Assembly: GCA_964606665.1 (NCBI GenBank)
Contig: CAZSHS010000001.1
Span: forward strand, 236,663 to 300,662
DNA from: Aved-18 sp964606665
GTDB taxonomy: Bacteria; Cyanobacteriota; Vampirovibrionia; Obscuribacterales; Obscuribacteraceae
Direction of reading: 5' to 3'
Length of the DNA: 64,000 nt
Part shown: piece after piece, positions 17,782 to 26,332 of the stretch
How positions within the stretch are numbered: the stretch's first letter is position 1
Layout of the letters: the number at the start of each line of letters is the position of its first letter
Translations under genes and position numbers: made by a program
Notes under the pieces: generated by a model
Told to the model about the DNA's origin: nothing
The model's database searches: none
Seen by the model: the letters and a program-made list of their open reading frames with translations, nothing else

Positions 17782-18339
17782 TTAGAACAAGTACTCGTAC
17801 ACAGCGCGAGCGCCGCGACCAACACCGACTCCGATATCACGAACGTCGATGAATGTACCTTTCACTACGCGCTCCCAGAGGAAGCCTTTCTGACGCTCAG
17901 CATAAGCAAGGCGCATGTCTTGCTCGAGGTTTTTGTCCTCGACCAATTTCATACGTCTTTCTAAGTCGTCTACTCTGGCTTTGAGCTTAGCAAGCTCGCC
18001 TCTGAACTCTTCCAATAATGCTGCAAACTTTTCTAGGTCTGCCTTATCAGCTTTCTGATTCAAACGCTCGACGATGCACTGCTCGTATTTGTACAAAGCG
18101 GCAGCAAGTTCGAAACGTGTCGCGGACTTTTGACCACGGAATGTTCTGTCGGGATAACCGACGAGGATGTGGCATGGGTTGTTGACGAGCTCTTTGAGAG
18201 CGTTGTAAGCCCATTCGTTACCGACGACGTCGGTAAGCTCGCTGACATCGTTTGCGCCTTGAGCGTTAGCTGGCGTTCCTATTAAGGTGCTTAGACTTAC
18301 GGCAGCGGCTGCGGTAAGTAAGACCAACCCCTTTTTCAT
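17782..18339 (-). CDS. Secreted SLH-domain protein with coiled coil
   Basis: A 185-residue exported protein. I chose the ATG at 18339 because GAGGGAG lies upstream and a clean signal peptide follows (KKGLVLLTAAAAV, cleavage near ANAQG). Residues about 30-90 form one S-layer-homology unit with WAYNALKELV, a Cys, VGYPDRTFRG and TRFELAAAL, the arrangement found at the N-terminus of cyanobacterial outer-membrane porins. A coiled coil follows (residues about 95-140). No porin beta-barrel is present, so it resembles a free-standing SLH plus coiled-coil piece that could tether the outer membrane to the cell wall. That role is inferred. Confidence 0.85.
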   Translation of the reverse strand: MKKGLVLLTAAAAVSLSTLIGTPANAQGANDVSELTDVVGNEWAYNALKELVNNPCHILVGYPDRTFRGQKSATRFELAAALYKYEQCIVERLNQKADKADLEKFAALLEEFRGELAKLKARVDDLERRMKLVEDKNLEQDMRLAYAERQKGFLWERVVKGTFIDVRDIGVGVGRGARAVYEYLF

Positions 18340-18683
18340 ATAGTAAATACTCCCTCGCATTGACCTAATCTTGAAAATATCGACTAAATCCATAGTTAAT
18401 CGATGGTGGAATCATAGCTTAAATATTCCAGCTGAATGAAGTACTTAACCCTAAACTTTGCGCGCTTTTTTTACGTATTACTAGAATCGGTCATAGAATC
18501 GGCTCCAGTTGCGGCTATGGCGAGTATTAAATAAAGCTAATACTTTAAGCGTTTATATCCCTTTTGACTACCCCAAATATATCTTGAGTCGGAGCCGGAA
18601 CCTCTTTATGTCAAGGGATCTCGGGGTTTTGTAATCAAGTGGACATAAATATGGTGCCCAAAATCAAATTATCAGATCTTGGT
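18340..18683. promoter_or_regulatory. Long leader/intergenic region upstream of the SLH gene
   Basis: About 340 bases between two minus-strand genes with no credible small gene. It is AT-rich near 18460-18560 and contains two copies of TAGAATCGG about 14 bases apart (near 18482 and 18496). It presumably holds the SLH promoter and untranslated leader; no specific site is recognised. Confidence 0.3.
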
Positions 18684-20246
18684 TTATCTCTTTTGAACTG
18701 TAAGCTCTTCTCTAAACGGATCTACAGGAAGTGAATCAAGAGAAAAGAGGTTGACTTCAGGATTGTTGTCCCAGGCATAAGTGATAATTTTGGGCTTATC
18801 TACCTCGGGTGACCATACAAGAACGCTGTCACCATCAAGCCTGGCTTGGGCCCAGTGTAATTTCTTGTCACCACCGGCAATGGCAAAGCCTTTGGGTGCT
18901 GTTCCATTTACTTTGAGACCCTTACCTATATATTTGAAAGTGACTCGCACCTTGTTGCCTTCAAGTTGGCACTCTTCTACTTTTGGGGCACGATAGATTG
19001 CTGGTTTACCGTATTGAGTAGCAAGTGCTGCATTGCACAAACGTGCGCCTAATAATTTTTTATTGGAAGCATGGAAATTTGGATTTTTTTCGTTGTTGCA
19101 ACTATCTATAGCCGGAACCATGAATGTGTAAGGATAAAGACTTGCTTTGCTTTGGATGTTGCGGAAAATGGCCCCTACACTAAATAAGTTGGGCGCGGGT
19201 CCGCGCTCTCCAAATGGTGGCATTTGTACAAAGAGAAAAGGCATTTTGGGAATTTCCCAGACATTGCGCCAGTCTTGCACAAGTCCGGTGAAAAAACTGA
19301 GATAGGTAGCTGGTTCACGCATATTGGTCTCGCCTTGATACCAGAGCACACCTTTGATTGGGTATCCGGCCACAGGAGCAATCATTGTGTTGTAAATAGA
19401 AGTGGCAGACTTAAAAAGAAGGAAGCTTCTGCTTTTCACTTTTTCCATGTCTTCTTTATTTTTTTCGCCGCCTTTTTCAATCAAGATACGGTGCACTTCG
19501 TGTGGAAAATCGAGTTTCTCTGGGCTGGCTCCGGCTTCGGGAAAGTTAATATTGAAGTCTGCAAGGGCAGCGCGACCCTCACGAAAAGCGCGCAGACCCT
19601 GCATACGCGATAATGACTGAACCTTGGCTCCAGGAGCGGCACAAAGCAGAAGCCCTACGGGCACGTTTAAAGTTTTCTGCAGTTTGTTAGAAAAGTAATA
19701 AGCAAGTGCAGACACATCAGGAGCCGTTTTTTCATCCATCACTTGCCACTGAGTATCGTTGTCGTATTCTGGCGTGGTGTTTAGATGCGGTTCTGGTGCG
19801 AAAAAACGAATTGTGGGCGAAAAGCCTTCTTTGGTAGCATCAGCTAATAATTTTTCTTCACTTAGTGATGTCAGAAAATTTGACTGTCCCGAGCAAAGCC
19901 AAACTTCGCCGAAATATAGATTCTGCGATTGTGCTTTATCGTGCTCATCGCTTATTGAAAGAGTATAAGGACCACCAGCTTCTTTGGGCTTGAATACAAG
20001 ATGGAATTTGCCTAACTTGTCAGCGCGAGCGATTATTTTTTCATGCTCGTGTTTAGATGTGTTATTGCCCTGCAACACGCCTTCGATATTGGCATTTGGT
20101 TCGCTCCAGCCCCATACTTTGACCGGCACTCCTCGTTGCAAGATGGCATTTGATCCAAATACAGCCGGAATTTTCACTTTTGCTTGAGCCGCCTGGGTAC
20201 TCAAAGCGAGGATGAAAAGTAAAAGTAGTGATTTAATCATTGGCAT
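18684..20246 (-). CDS. Secreted sialate O-acetylesterase-like (SGNH) enzyme
   Basis: A 520-residue protein with an N-terminal signal peptide (IKSLLLLFILALSTQAAQA). An N-terminal beta domain (VFGSNAILQRGVPVKVWGW) precedes the SGNH hydrolase region with block I VWLCSGQSNF (nucleophile Ser) and GVLWYQGETN. This is the arrangement of 9-O-acetylesterases of sialic acid; related enzymes also de-acetylate other sugars. The canonical block V Asp-His pair is not clearly seen: FHASNKKLLGARL offers a His. It is probably periplasmic or extracellular, acting on glycans. The gene stands alone and is divergent from the Asn/Gln-rich protein. Confidence 0.85.
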   Translation of the reverse strand: MPMIKSLLLLFILALSTQAAQAKVKIPAVFGSNAILQRGVPVKVWGWSEPNANIEGVLQGNNTSKHEHEKIIARADKLGKFHLVFKPKEAGGPYTLSISDEHDKAQSQNLYFGEVWLCSGQSNFLTSLSEEKLLADATKEGFSPTIRFFAPEPHLNTTPEYDNDTQWQVMDEKTAPDVSALAYYFSNKLQKTLNVPVGLLLCAAPGAKVQSLSRMQGLRAFREGRAALADFNINFPEAGASPEKLDFPHEVHRILIEKGGEKNKEDMEKVKSRSFLLFKSATSIYNTMIAPVAGYPIKGVLWYQGETNMREPATYLSFFTGLVQDWRNVWEIPKMPFLFVQMPPFGERGPAPNLFSVGAIFRNIQSKASLYPYTFMVPAIDSCNNEKNPNFHASNKKLLGARLCNAALATQYGKPAIYRAPKVEECQLEGNKVRVTFKYIGKGLKVNGTAPKGFAIAGGDKKLHWAQARLDGDSVLVWSPEVDKPKIITYAWDNNPEVNLFSLDSLPVDPFREELTVQKR

Positions 20247-20282
20247 AGATTTTTTACTTGTTTTCTCTTGGCAACGTGATAT

Positions 20283-20298
20283 CCTGAATACATTCAGG
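20283..20298. promoter_or_regulatory. 16-base near-perfect palindrome in a divergent promoter region
   Basis: CCTGAAT-AC-ATTCAGG, two perfect 7-base arms with a 2-base centre, lies in the 171-base gap between the divergent esterase and Asn/Gln-rich genes. The size and symmetry suit a dimeric repressor operator. The regulator is unknown and the site was not found elsewhere by eye. Confidence 0.4.
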
Positions 20299-20417
20299 TA
20301 ACTTACTAGCTTTCGCTATTTTCGAGCATTTTTTTGTCTCCTGCCCTGCTTATCTATTCAGATAATGCGAATTTGGGCATATTGTTACTAACTTATTTCG
20401 CCACAGGTCTTGCCGGT

Positions 20418-21014
20418 ATGAATATCTTAAAAGAGTTGCAAGTTTTACCCTTTGTAGTGGGACTGGCAATTGGGCTATCAGTATGTCCGGCATTGAGCCA
20501 GGGCTATACTTATAACTATGGAAGTTCGCGAGTAACTAATCAGGGTTCTATCGGGTTGAACAATCACGACTCGTCTTACATTTCTCCCGGCACCATGTCC
20601 GATTCAGCTCGTGGAGTGAATCGCGGATACGGACTAAATCCTAATTTGCCTTCTGTTTCGCTTGGTCGCAACGTCAAAACTGCAGGCGACAATTTTTATT
20701 ATGGTAATGCTCCAGAAAAAGTGAGACCTCAAATTCCTCAAAAGGTCTATTACAGAGTCAATAATCAGGGACGCAATCAGCAGGGCGGACAAAACCAAAA
20801 TAGACCACAAGGCAATGTCTATTACCCTGGACAAAATACAAATGCCGCCATTCAACGCGGAGCAAGTGGTGCACTGCAATACAATTCAGGCGGTGCTATT
20901 ACATATGCAGATGCCGACTCGAGTTCTAGTTCGAATCAAAAACAAACTAATCAGAACAAGAATCAAAATCAAAACCAGAATCAGAACCAGAGCCAAAATC
21001 AAAATCAGGACTAG
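20418..21014 (+). CDS. Secreted Asn/Gln/Gly-rich low-complexity protein
   Basis: A 198-residue protein. I start it at ATG 20418, which gives a normal signal peptide (LPFVVGLAIGLSVCPALS-QG); an upstream TTG would add an odd extension. The mature part is rich in Tyr, Asn, Gly and Ser, with NYG and YYPGQN-type segments, and ends in a run of alternating Asn and Gln with occasional Lys and Ser (about residues 175-197). No domain is recognised. Such compositions are seen in extracellular matrix or aggregating proteins; function is unknown. Confidence 0.75.
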   Translation: MNILKELQVLPFVVGLAIGLSVCPALSQGYTYNYGSSRVTNQGSIGLNNHDSSYISPGTMSDSARGVNRGYGLNPNLPSVSLGRNVKTAGDNFYYGNAPEKVRPQIPQKVYYRVNNQGRNQQGGQNQNRPQGNVYYPGQNTNAAIQRGASGALQYNSGGAITYADADSSSSSNQKQTNQNKNQNQNQNQNQSQNQNQD

Positions 21015-21025
21015 AATTTGTGAGC

Positions 21026-21961
21026 TTAGGTCAGCGCGCTTTCCAGTTTTAGATTTTCAAGCGTGGCATTGAGACTGGCTGTGTCATTGATGTTGAACAC
21101 GCGTATATTTTGTACATTTGGATTGATTTTTTTGACCAGCCCAGTTAGAACTGCTCCGGGTCCAATTTCTACAAATGTATCGACACCCTGGTTAACCATG
21201 TATTCGATTGACTCATAAAAGCGCACAGCGTTTTCCATTTGTTTGTCAAGGTTGGCTTTGAGCTCGTCGCCCTTTTGATGAGCATTGGCATCGAAGTTTT
21301 GTACGACTTGATAATTTGCGTCTTGGAATTTAGTCTCTTTTAATAGCTCTGAAAAACTTACTGAGGCCTCATGCATAAGTGGTGAGTGAAATGCGCCACC
21401 AACTGGAAGTGGAATTGCTTTGCCGCCTTTTTCTTTTACTTTGGCACATGCCACGCTAACTGCGTCGGGATTGCCAGAAATCACCAGTTGTTCGTGTGTA
21501 TTTAAATTGGCAATCACAACTTGTTTTTCTTGTGTCGAAACAGACTCAACAATTTCTTTGAGCACATTTGCGCTCAATTTAAGAACTGCAGCCATAGCGC
21601 CTTTTGGACAGTTTTCCATCAGTGATGCGCGTTTTAAAACTAATTTGAAAGCATCTTCATTGCTCAAGGTACCTGCACAAGCAAGAGCTGAAATTTCACC
21701 AAGACTATGTCCCGCTACAAATTGTGGCTTGGGTCCGCCACTTTCAAGATAACAGGCCCAGGCTGCAAGTGATACTGCAAGAATGGTCGGTTGAGTATTT
21801 ATGGTTCGTTTTAGTTCGGTGTCTGGACCTTCAAAACATAACTTGGTGACATCGAATTGCTCGAGAATGTTTTTGGCTGAGGTGAAATTCTCGTACAAGT
21901 CTTTTCCCATGCCGACAGATTGCGAACCTTGTCCGGGGAACAAGCATGCCAACTTAGCCAT
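21026..21961 (-). CDS. fabD: Malonyl-CoA:ACP transacylase FabD
   Basis: A 311-residue enzyme that loads malonate onto acyl carrier protein in fatty acid synthesis. Motifs are FPGQGSQ at the N-terminus, the nucleophile elbow GHSLGE, and the catalytic His in GGAFHSPLM. I chose ATG 21961, preceded by AAGGA, since the longer frame adds a non-conserved 16-residue extension. It is the last gene of yceD-rpmF-plsX-fabD. Confidence 0.95.
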   Translation of the reverse strand: MAKLACLFPGQGSQSVGMGKDLYENFTSAKNILEQFDVTKLCFEGPDTELKRTINTQPTILAVSLAAWACYLESGGPKPQFVAGHSLGEISALACAGTLSNEDAFKLVLKRASLMENCPKGAMAAVLKLSANVLKEIVESVSTQEKQVVIANLNTHEQLVISGNPDAVSVACAKVKEKGGKAIPLPVGGAFHSPLMHEASVSFSELLKETKFQDANYQVVQNFDANAHQKGDELKANLDKQMENAVRFYESIEYMVNQGVDTFVEIGPGAVLTGLVKKINPNVQNIRVFNINDTASLNATLENLKLESALT

Positions 21962-22024
21962 ATTCTTTATCCTTCTATAAGTGCATTCTATAAGTGCGTT
22001 TTGTGCCACTACATTTAGTGCTAG

Positions 22025-23164
22025 CTATCTGCTCTCAGCGGCGCTAACTTTTTTTTTACCGTCGGGGTCATTGCTTGAGTCATTATTTGCACCATGGTCG
22101 TCGTGATTGCTATGACCGCTACCATTGCCGTTTGATGTGCTTTCTGCTTTAAGCGCCTGTTCCATTTTCTTAATTACATTTGCCATGACCATATCTTTGG
22201 CTACGCGAATTGCGTTTTTAATAGCTGTGTGTTTCGAGCCACCATGAGCAATTACATAAACGCCTTTTACGCCAAGCAGTAAAGCTCCGCCCAATTCATT
22301 GTGGTCGACTCTGGCTTTTAGTGCTTTTAAATAGGGTTCAGCCATGATGCCTGCTACTTTGCCGCGTATCGAACTCATTAGTTCTTGGCGCAAAATTTGG
22401 CTCATCATTCGAGCGATGCCTTCGGCGGTTTTAAGCGAAACATTGCCTGTGAAGCCGTCTGTCACAACGACATCTACCTTCCCAAGTGGATAATCGCGTC
22501 CTTCAACGAATCCGATGAAATTGAGTTTATTAGTCTCTGAAAAAATCTTGTATGCGTCGCGAACCAAGTCGTTGCCCTTGGTTTCTTCTGTACCTATATT
22601 TAGTAAACCGACTCTTGGTTGAGGAGTGTTATACAGTCCTTTAAATAGAACGGAACCCATAACACCAAAGTGAAATAGTTCTTCGGGGCTGCAATCTACG
22701 CTTGCTCCTCCATCGAGCAGAAGACAGGGCTCGTTATTGATAGTGGGCATGCCTACGCAAATTGCGGCTTTGTCTGCGCCTTGCAGCTTGCCAAGTGCAA
22801 TTTGTGCTGCCACCGCTGCTGCTCCAGTCGAGCCTGCAGCTACAACTCCATCTGCTTCGCCTTTTGCTACTTGTTTGGTGGCTACTAATATAGAACTATC
22901 TTTTTTCTTTAGAACTGCTCGGCTAGGTTTTTCGCCCATTTCCACTACTTCGGTGGCAGCAACGATGCTTATATTCATCGATTCGGGGCTGCGACCGCCA
23001 AGCACTTCCTTTACAGAATTGCGTTTAAGTTCGGCGCTAATGACGTCAGGAGGTCCCACGAGTTGAATCGCGATTCCGTACTCCTTTGCCGCGATTACCG
23101 CCCCAAGGACTACCTCTCTGGGCGCGTGGTCGCCGCCCATGGCGTCAATGGCAATTCTTATCAT
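22025..23164 (-). CDS. plsX: Phosphate acyltransferase PlsX
   Basis: A 379-residue enzyme making acyl-phosphate from acyl-ACP for phospholipid synthesis. It begins with IAIDAMGGDHAP, the family hallmark, and contains LLDGGASVDC, VGLLNIGTEETKGN and VVTDGFTGNV. The last 45 residues form a disordered tail rich in Asn, Ser, Asp and His that is not part of the fold and is unusual in length. It sits between rpmF and fabD, the usual bacterial order. Confidence 0.95.
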   Translation of the reverse strand: MIRIAIDAMGGDHAPREVVLGAVIAAKEYGIAIQLVGPPDVISAELKRNSVKEVLGGRSPESMNISIVAATEVVEMGEKPSRAVLKKKDSSILVATKQVAKGEADGVVAAGSTGAAAVAAQIALGKLQGADKAAICVGMPTINNEPCLLLDGGASVDCSPEELFHFGVMGSVLFKGLYNTPQPRVGLLNIGTEETKGNDLVRDAYKIFSETNKLNFIGFVEGRDYPLGKVDVVVTDGFTGNVSLKTAEGIARMMSQILRQELMSSIRGKVAGIMAEPYLKALKARVDHNELGGALLLGVKGVYVIAHGGSKHTAIKNAIRVAKDMVMANVIKKMEQALKAESTSNGNGSGHSNHDDHGANNDSSNDPDGKKKVSAAESR

Positions 23165-23221
23165 AGTGTGCTCAGATCCTTGCCTCAGGCTTTCAAGAAG
23201 AAAAACGACAGCTTTTAAAAG

Positions 23222-23407
23222 TTAAAATACTGAGTTGCTTCTGAAGGCTGGACGACCGCGATAGTAATCGCATTCTGGGCAAACCATGTGTGATTTAGTT
23301 GGTGCGCTGCAGTTCGAGCATTTCGATACTGTAGTTTTGAGTGCTTTCCAGTTAGCTCTTCTGGAGTGTTGTTTTTGGTGAGAAGTTTTCTTCTTAGGAC
23401 AAGCCAT
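23222..23407 (-). CDS. rpmF: 50S ribosomal protein L32
   Basis: A 61-residue basic protein starting ACPKKKTSHQKQHSRRANW and carrying a four-Cys zinc ribbon (CSNC and CPEC). Zinc-binding L32 of this type lies between yceD and plsX in many bacteria, as here. The start is ATG 23407. Confidence 0.97.
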   Translation of the reverse strand: MACPKKKTSHQKQHSRRANWKALKTTVSKCSNCSAPTKSHMVCPECDYYRGRPAFRSNSVF

Positions 23408-23514
23408 TTGTGCGTTCCTTTCTAAAAGTGAGACGCTCGAAAAAATTCGGGCGGGCGATATAAGCAGATTAGTAATTATCTACTAAATATGCCTATTAGT
23501 ACATCGAGCGGACA

Positions 23515-24057
23515 TCAATTTTCTTTATTTTGAAACAGACTCTTCAAACTTTCCCAGCGAGGGTCGATTTTGTCGTCTGATTTGGGCTCGTCAGTAGCTT
23601 GAACTTTCAAAGGAATACCCCGGCAAGCCTCACCACAGTGGGCGAAAGCCGGGAGGCTCACAACAACTGCCTGATAAACGATATCGCTTACGTCGAGATT
23701 CTTGTCATCTGGTAAAACTTCATAAAAGTCTTCTGGATTAAGTTCTTTTTCTTTTGTATAGGCATCAGACTCGTCGCAATCATAAACACTGCTCACATAA
23801 GCACGTGAATAAACAAACTGTTCTTGCAAGTCAATTTCAAGAGGCAAAATATAAGGCTGGAGGCAAACATCGCAGTTTAATTCGAGCACTGTCGCAAGTG
23901 TTCCCAGCATTTTCACTCCACCGTCATTAATTGAAACAGTGATTGAGCCGCTCACGGTGCCTGGGTCTTCTAGCTCGGCAATGTCCATATCTTCGCAAAA
24001 GTCGAAGGTAAGGCGTTTATGCTTAGTTGATGCAATCTCGACTATATTTAGTTTCAC
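23515..24057 (-). CDS. yceD: YceD/DUF177-family protein
   Basis: A 180-residue acidic protein with the DUF177 pattern: ELNCDVCLQPYILPLEIDLQ (paired Cys) and the C-terminal CGEACRGIP motif, followed by DPRWESLKSLF. DUF177 proteins are linked to 23S rRNA accumulation and are encoded next to rpmF, as here. It is the first gene of the rpmF-plsX-fabD block and is divergent from the amidohydrolase with only 37 bases between. Confidence 0.9.
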   Translation of the reverse strand: MKLNIVEIASTKHKRLTFDFCEDMDIAELEDPGTVSGSITVSINDGGVKMLGTLATVLELNCDVCLQPYILPLEIDLQEQFVYSRAYVSSVYDCDESDAYTKEKELNPEDFYEVLPDDKNLDVSDIVYQAVVVSLPAFAHCGEACRGIPLKVQATDEPKSDDKIDPRWESLKSLFQNKEN

Positions 24058-24094
24058 AACGATTGCTCCTGGAGACTTCTAAATTTTATCACAG

Positions 24095-25480
24095 GTGATT
24101 AAAACCAAATGGACACTGGCTTGCGATGAGCAAGGCGAATTGTGTGCGCTCGAAGACCAATTTATAACTATTGAAGATGGGCTTATCAAGCAAGTTTCAG
24201 AAAAGGCACCCCTTGAGGGAAGTAAGCTAGTCGACTATGGTTTTGCTATTGCGATGCCAGGGCTGATTAATTTGCACTGTCATCTCGATTACTCAAGACT
24301 GAGTGTCAAAGACCTGCCAGACCGCTCAAAGAGCGTTGGTATTGATTCTAAATCTATTTTGTTTTCCTGGATCCCGTCACTTATCGCTAAAACATCAAGC
24401 TGGAGTGAAAACGATTATTTCGACTCTGCGCTTCTTGGTGCCTCGCTTGCAGCAAAAGCCGGCACAAGCTTTGTGGTGGATAATTCTTTTCAAGCAATTA
24501 CTGGACTGAGTGCTTTAGCTCGTCTCAAGCTAAAAGGGCTCGTTGGTCTTGAGTTGTTTGGAGTGGACCCGGAGCAGGCAAATAATCAGTTTGCTATGTG
24601 GCAAGAGCGCTTTGAAAAGGCGTGTTCAGGAGTTTCCAAATGCCAAGGTTTTGTTGAATTGACTGTTTCTCCTCATGCACCATATACAGTGTCGCCTCAA
24701 TTATGGCGTTTGGCTGCCGATTTTGCCTTGGAGCGTAATACAAAAGTATTGGCTCATGTAGCTGAATCAAATATCGAACATCATTGGTTTGTCAATGAAA
24801 ACCTTGATGAAGACCAGGAAATTGATCGATTTCTTACTCAAGCATTTACTCGTTTTCGCAATCAAGCTGGCATTGTCGAGCAAGTAACCAAAATGGTCCG
24901 GTCGCTTGAATGGAGGGGCGGTGGTCATTCCCCTATAGATCACTTGAAGAGACATAGCTTGCTTGATTCAAATTTATTAGCAACGCACTGTGTAATGGCG
25001 AATGACGAAGACATAGAATCAATGCGGCTTAACTCTGCTTCAATTGCACTGTGTCCTGTGAGTAATTTTCTTCTTGAAAATGGTAGGGCACCAATAGAAA
25101 AATTTATTTCAAGTAACCTGAAAATGGGACTGGGTACCGATAGTCTTGCTTCGTCGTATAGCCTCGACTTAAGAGAGCAAGCACGTTTCGTTCTGGAAAA
25201 TCAAAATGAAACGCACAAGGATAATCGATTAACTAGTAAACAGTTGCTTTCACTGCTTACCATAAAGGCGGCTTGTGCTCTTGGTAAAAATAAATATCTA
25301 GGTTCGATAGAGACGGGCAAGAGTGCCGACATTTTAATTTTGAAATTGCCTAAAGACGTGAGTGCATATACAAATGTGTTCGACATGGCACTGTCTTGTG
25401 ATGCTTTGGTCGAAGATCTTTTTGTTGATGGAAACAAGGTTGTAAGTAAGGGCGATTTGGTCCAGGTAGAGGCTTTGTAA
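24095..25480 (+). CDS. Metal-dependent amidohydrolase/deaminase (MtaD/MqnX/AtzB type)
   Basis: A 461-residue cytosolic hydrolase of the amidohydrolase superfamily. Metal and catalytic motifs are in order: HCH in GLINLHCHLDY, His in HVAESNIEHH, His in LLATHCVMAND, and Asp in LGTDSLASS. The ends form the usual small beta sandwich. Relatives deaminate S-adenosylhomocysteine, methylthioadenosine, guanine or aminofutalosine; residues seen here do not decide between them. The GTG start at 24095 is the only start that keeps the conserved N-terminal beta strands. It is divergent from yceD. Confidence 0.85.
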   Translation: MIKTKWTLACDEQGELCALEDQFITIEDGLIKQVSEKAPLEGSKLVDYGFAIAMPGLINLHCHLDYSRLSVKDLPDRSKSVGIDSKSILFSWIPSLIAKTSSWSENDYFDSALLGASLAAKAGTSFVVDNSFQAITGLSALARLKLKGLVGLELFGVDPEQANNQFAMWQERFEKACSGVSKCQGFVELTVSPHAPYTVSPQLWRLAADFALERNTKVLAHVAESNIEHHWFVNENLDEDQEIDRFLTQAFTRFRNQAGIVEQVTKMVRSLEWRGGGHSPIDHLKRHSLLDSNLLATHCVMANDEDIESMRLNSASIALCPVSNFLLENGRAPIEKFISSNLKMGLGTDSLASSYSLDLREQARFVLENQNETHKDNRLTSKQLLSLLTIKAACALGKNKYLGSIETGKSADILILKLPKDVSAYTNVFDMALSCDALVEDLFVDGNKVVSKGDLVQVEAL

Positions 25481-25603
25481 GCCTGAGCCGGACATAACAT
25501 TGTAGACTTTATTTACTGCTGAAAATATATTTATCTATAGGTTTATAACTGTAGGCGTCATAATTTACTTTCATCGACATCAAAGTCTAAAGGTTCAATT
25601 TAA

Positions 25604-26323
25604 ATGTCTACAGGAAAAACCGACCACATTTGCAGCGGACGCACATGCATGTTTTGCCGGGTGTTGGAAAACCCAGCCGGCGTCAAACAAACCGGAGCGA
25701 GATCCTACATGGACAGCCAGGTTATTGAGCGTGTGAAAGAGCTTGAGCAGCGCTCACTTTTAACCGGTTCGGAGGTCGCTCCACCCACTAGCAAAGGTGA
25801 AGAAATAGAGCGTCTCGCACTTTTAGATATGCTCACTGGACTCTATAACTCGCGCACTTTCTTGAAAGAGCTGAAAGACGAGCTAAAGCGCTCCAAAAGA
25901 TACAAAAGACCAGTATCACTATGCATGGTGTCAGTAGATAATTTCAAAGAATTGACTCGTCAATACGGAGCACTAACTTCCGATGGTGTAGTCAAATATG
26001 TAGGCGAAATTTTAAAAGGCGCAACACGCGACGTTGATATAGCGGCTCGTTATTCGTCTGAAGAATTTGCACTTATATTTCCTGAGACTGGTGTACAGGG
26101 CGCCACAGTGGTGGCAGAGCGCATAAGACAAAGAGTCGCTAATCAGTCACTAAGTGCTAACTTCAATAACTTGAAAGTGACAGCAAGCGTGGGCTTGGCT
26201 GCTTTTCCTACCCATGCAAGAGAGCATGATGAATTGCTGCAACGCGGCATCGAAGCTTTAGAACAAGCACTAAACGCTGGAGGAGACAGAGTTTCCCTGG
26301 CGCAAGCAGTCAATCAAGGATAA
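25604..26323 (+). CDS. Degenerate GGDEF-domain protein with N-terminal cysteine cluster
   Basis: A 239-residue protein. Residues 8-20 contain C-x4-C-x2-C (HICSGRTCMFC), a possible metal or redox site. Residues about 75-235 form a GGDEF fold (LLDMLTGLYNSRTF, VSVDNFKELTRQYG, ASVGLAAFPTHA), but the signature loop reads SSEEF instead of GG(D/E)EF. Loss of the glycines that hold GTP suggests weak or no diguanylate cyclase activity. Its stop is 9 bases from secD, so it is probably cotranscribed with secDF; the link to protein export is unexplained. Confidence 0.85.
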   Translation: MSTGKTDHICSGRTCMFCRVLENPAGVKQTGARSYMDSQVIERVKELEQRSLLTGSEVAPPTSKGEEIERLALLDMLTGLYNSRTFLKELKDELKRSKRYKRPVSLCMVSVDNFKELTRQYGALTSDGVVKYVGEILKGATRDVDIAARYSSEEFALIFPETGVQGATVVAERIRQRVANQSLSANFNNLKVTASVGLAAFPTHAREHDELLQRGIEALEQALNAGGDRVSLAQAVNQG

Positions 26324-26332
26324 AACCAGAAT

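Noticed and set aside
20930..21012. Tandem CAGAACCAGAATCA-type repeats as a CRISPR or minisatellite
   Set aside because: They are in-frame Asn/Gln codons of a coding gene, with no constant spacer structure.
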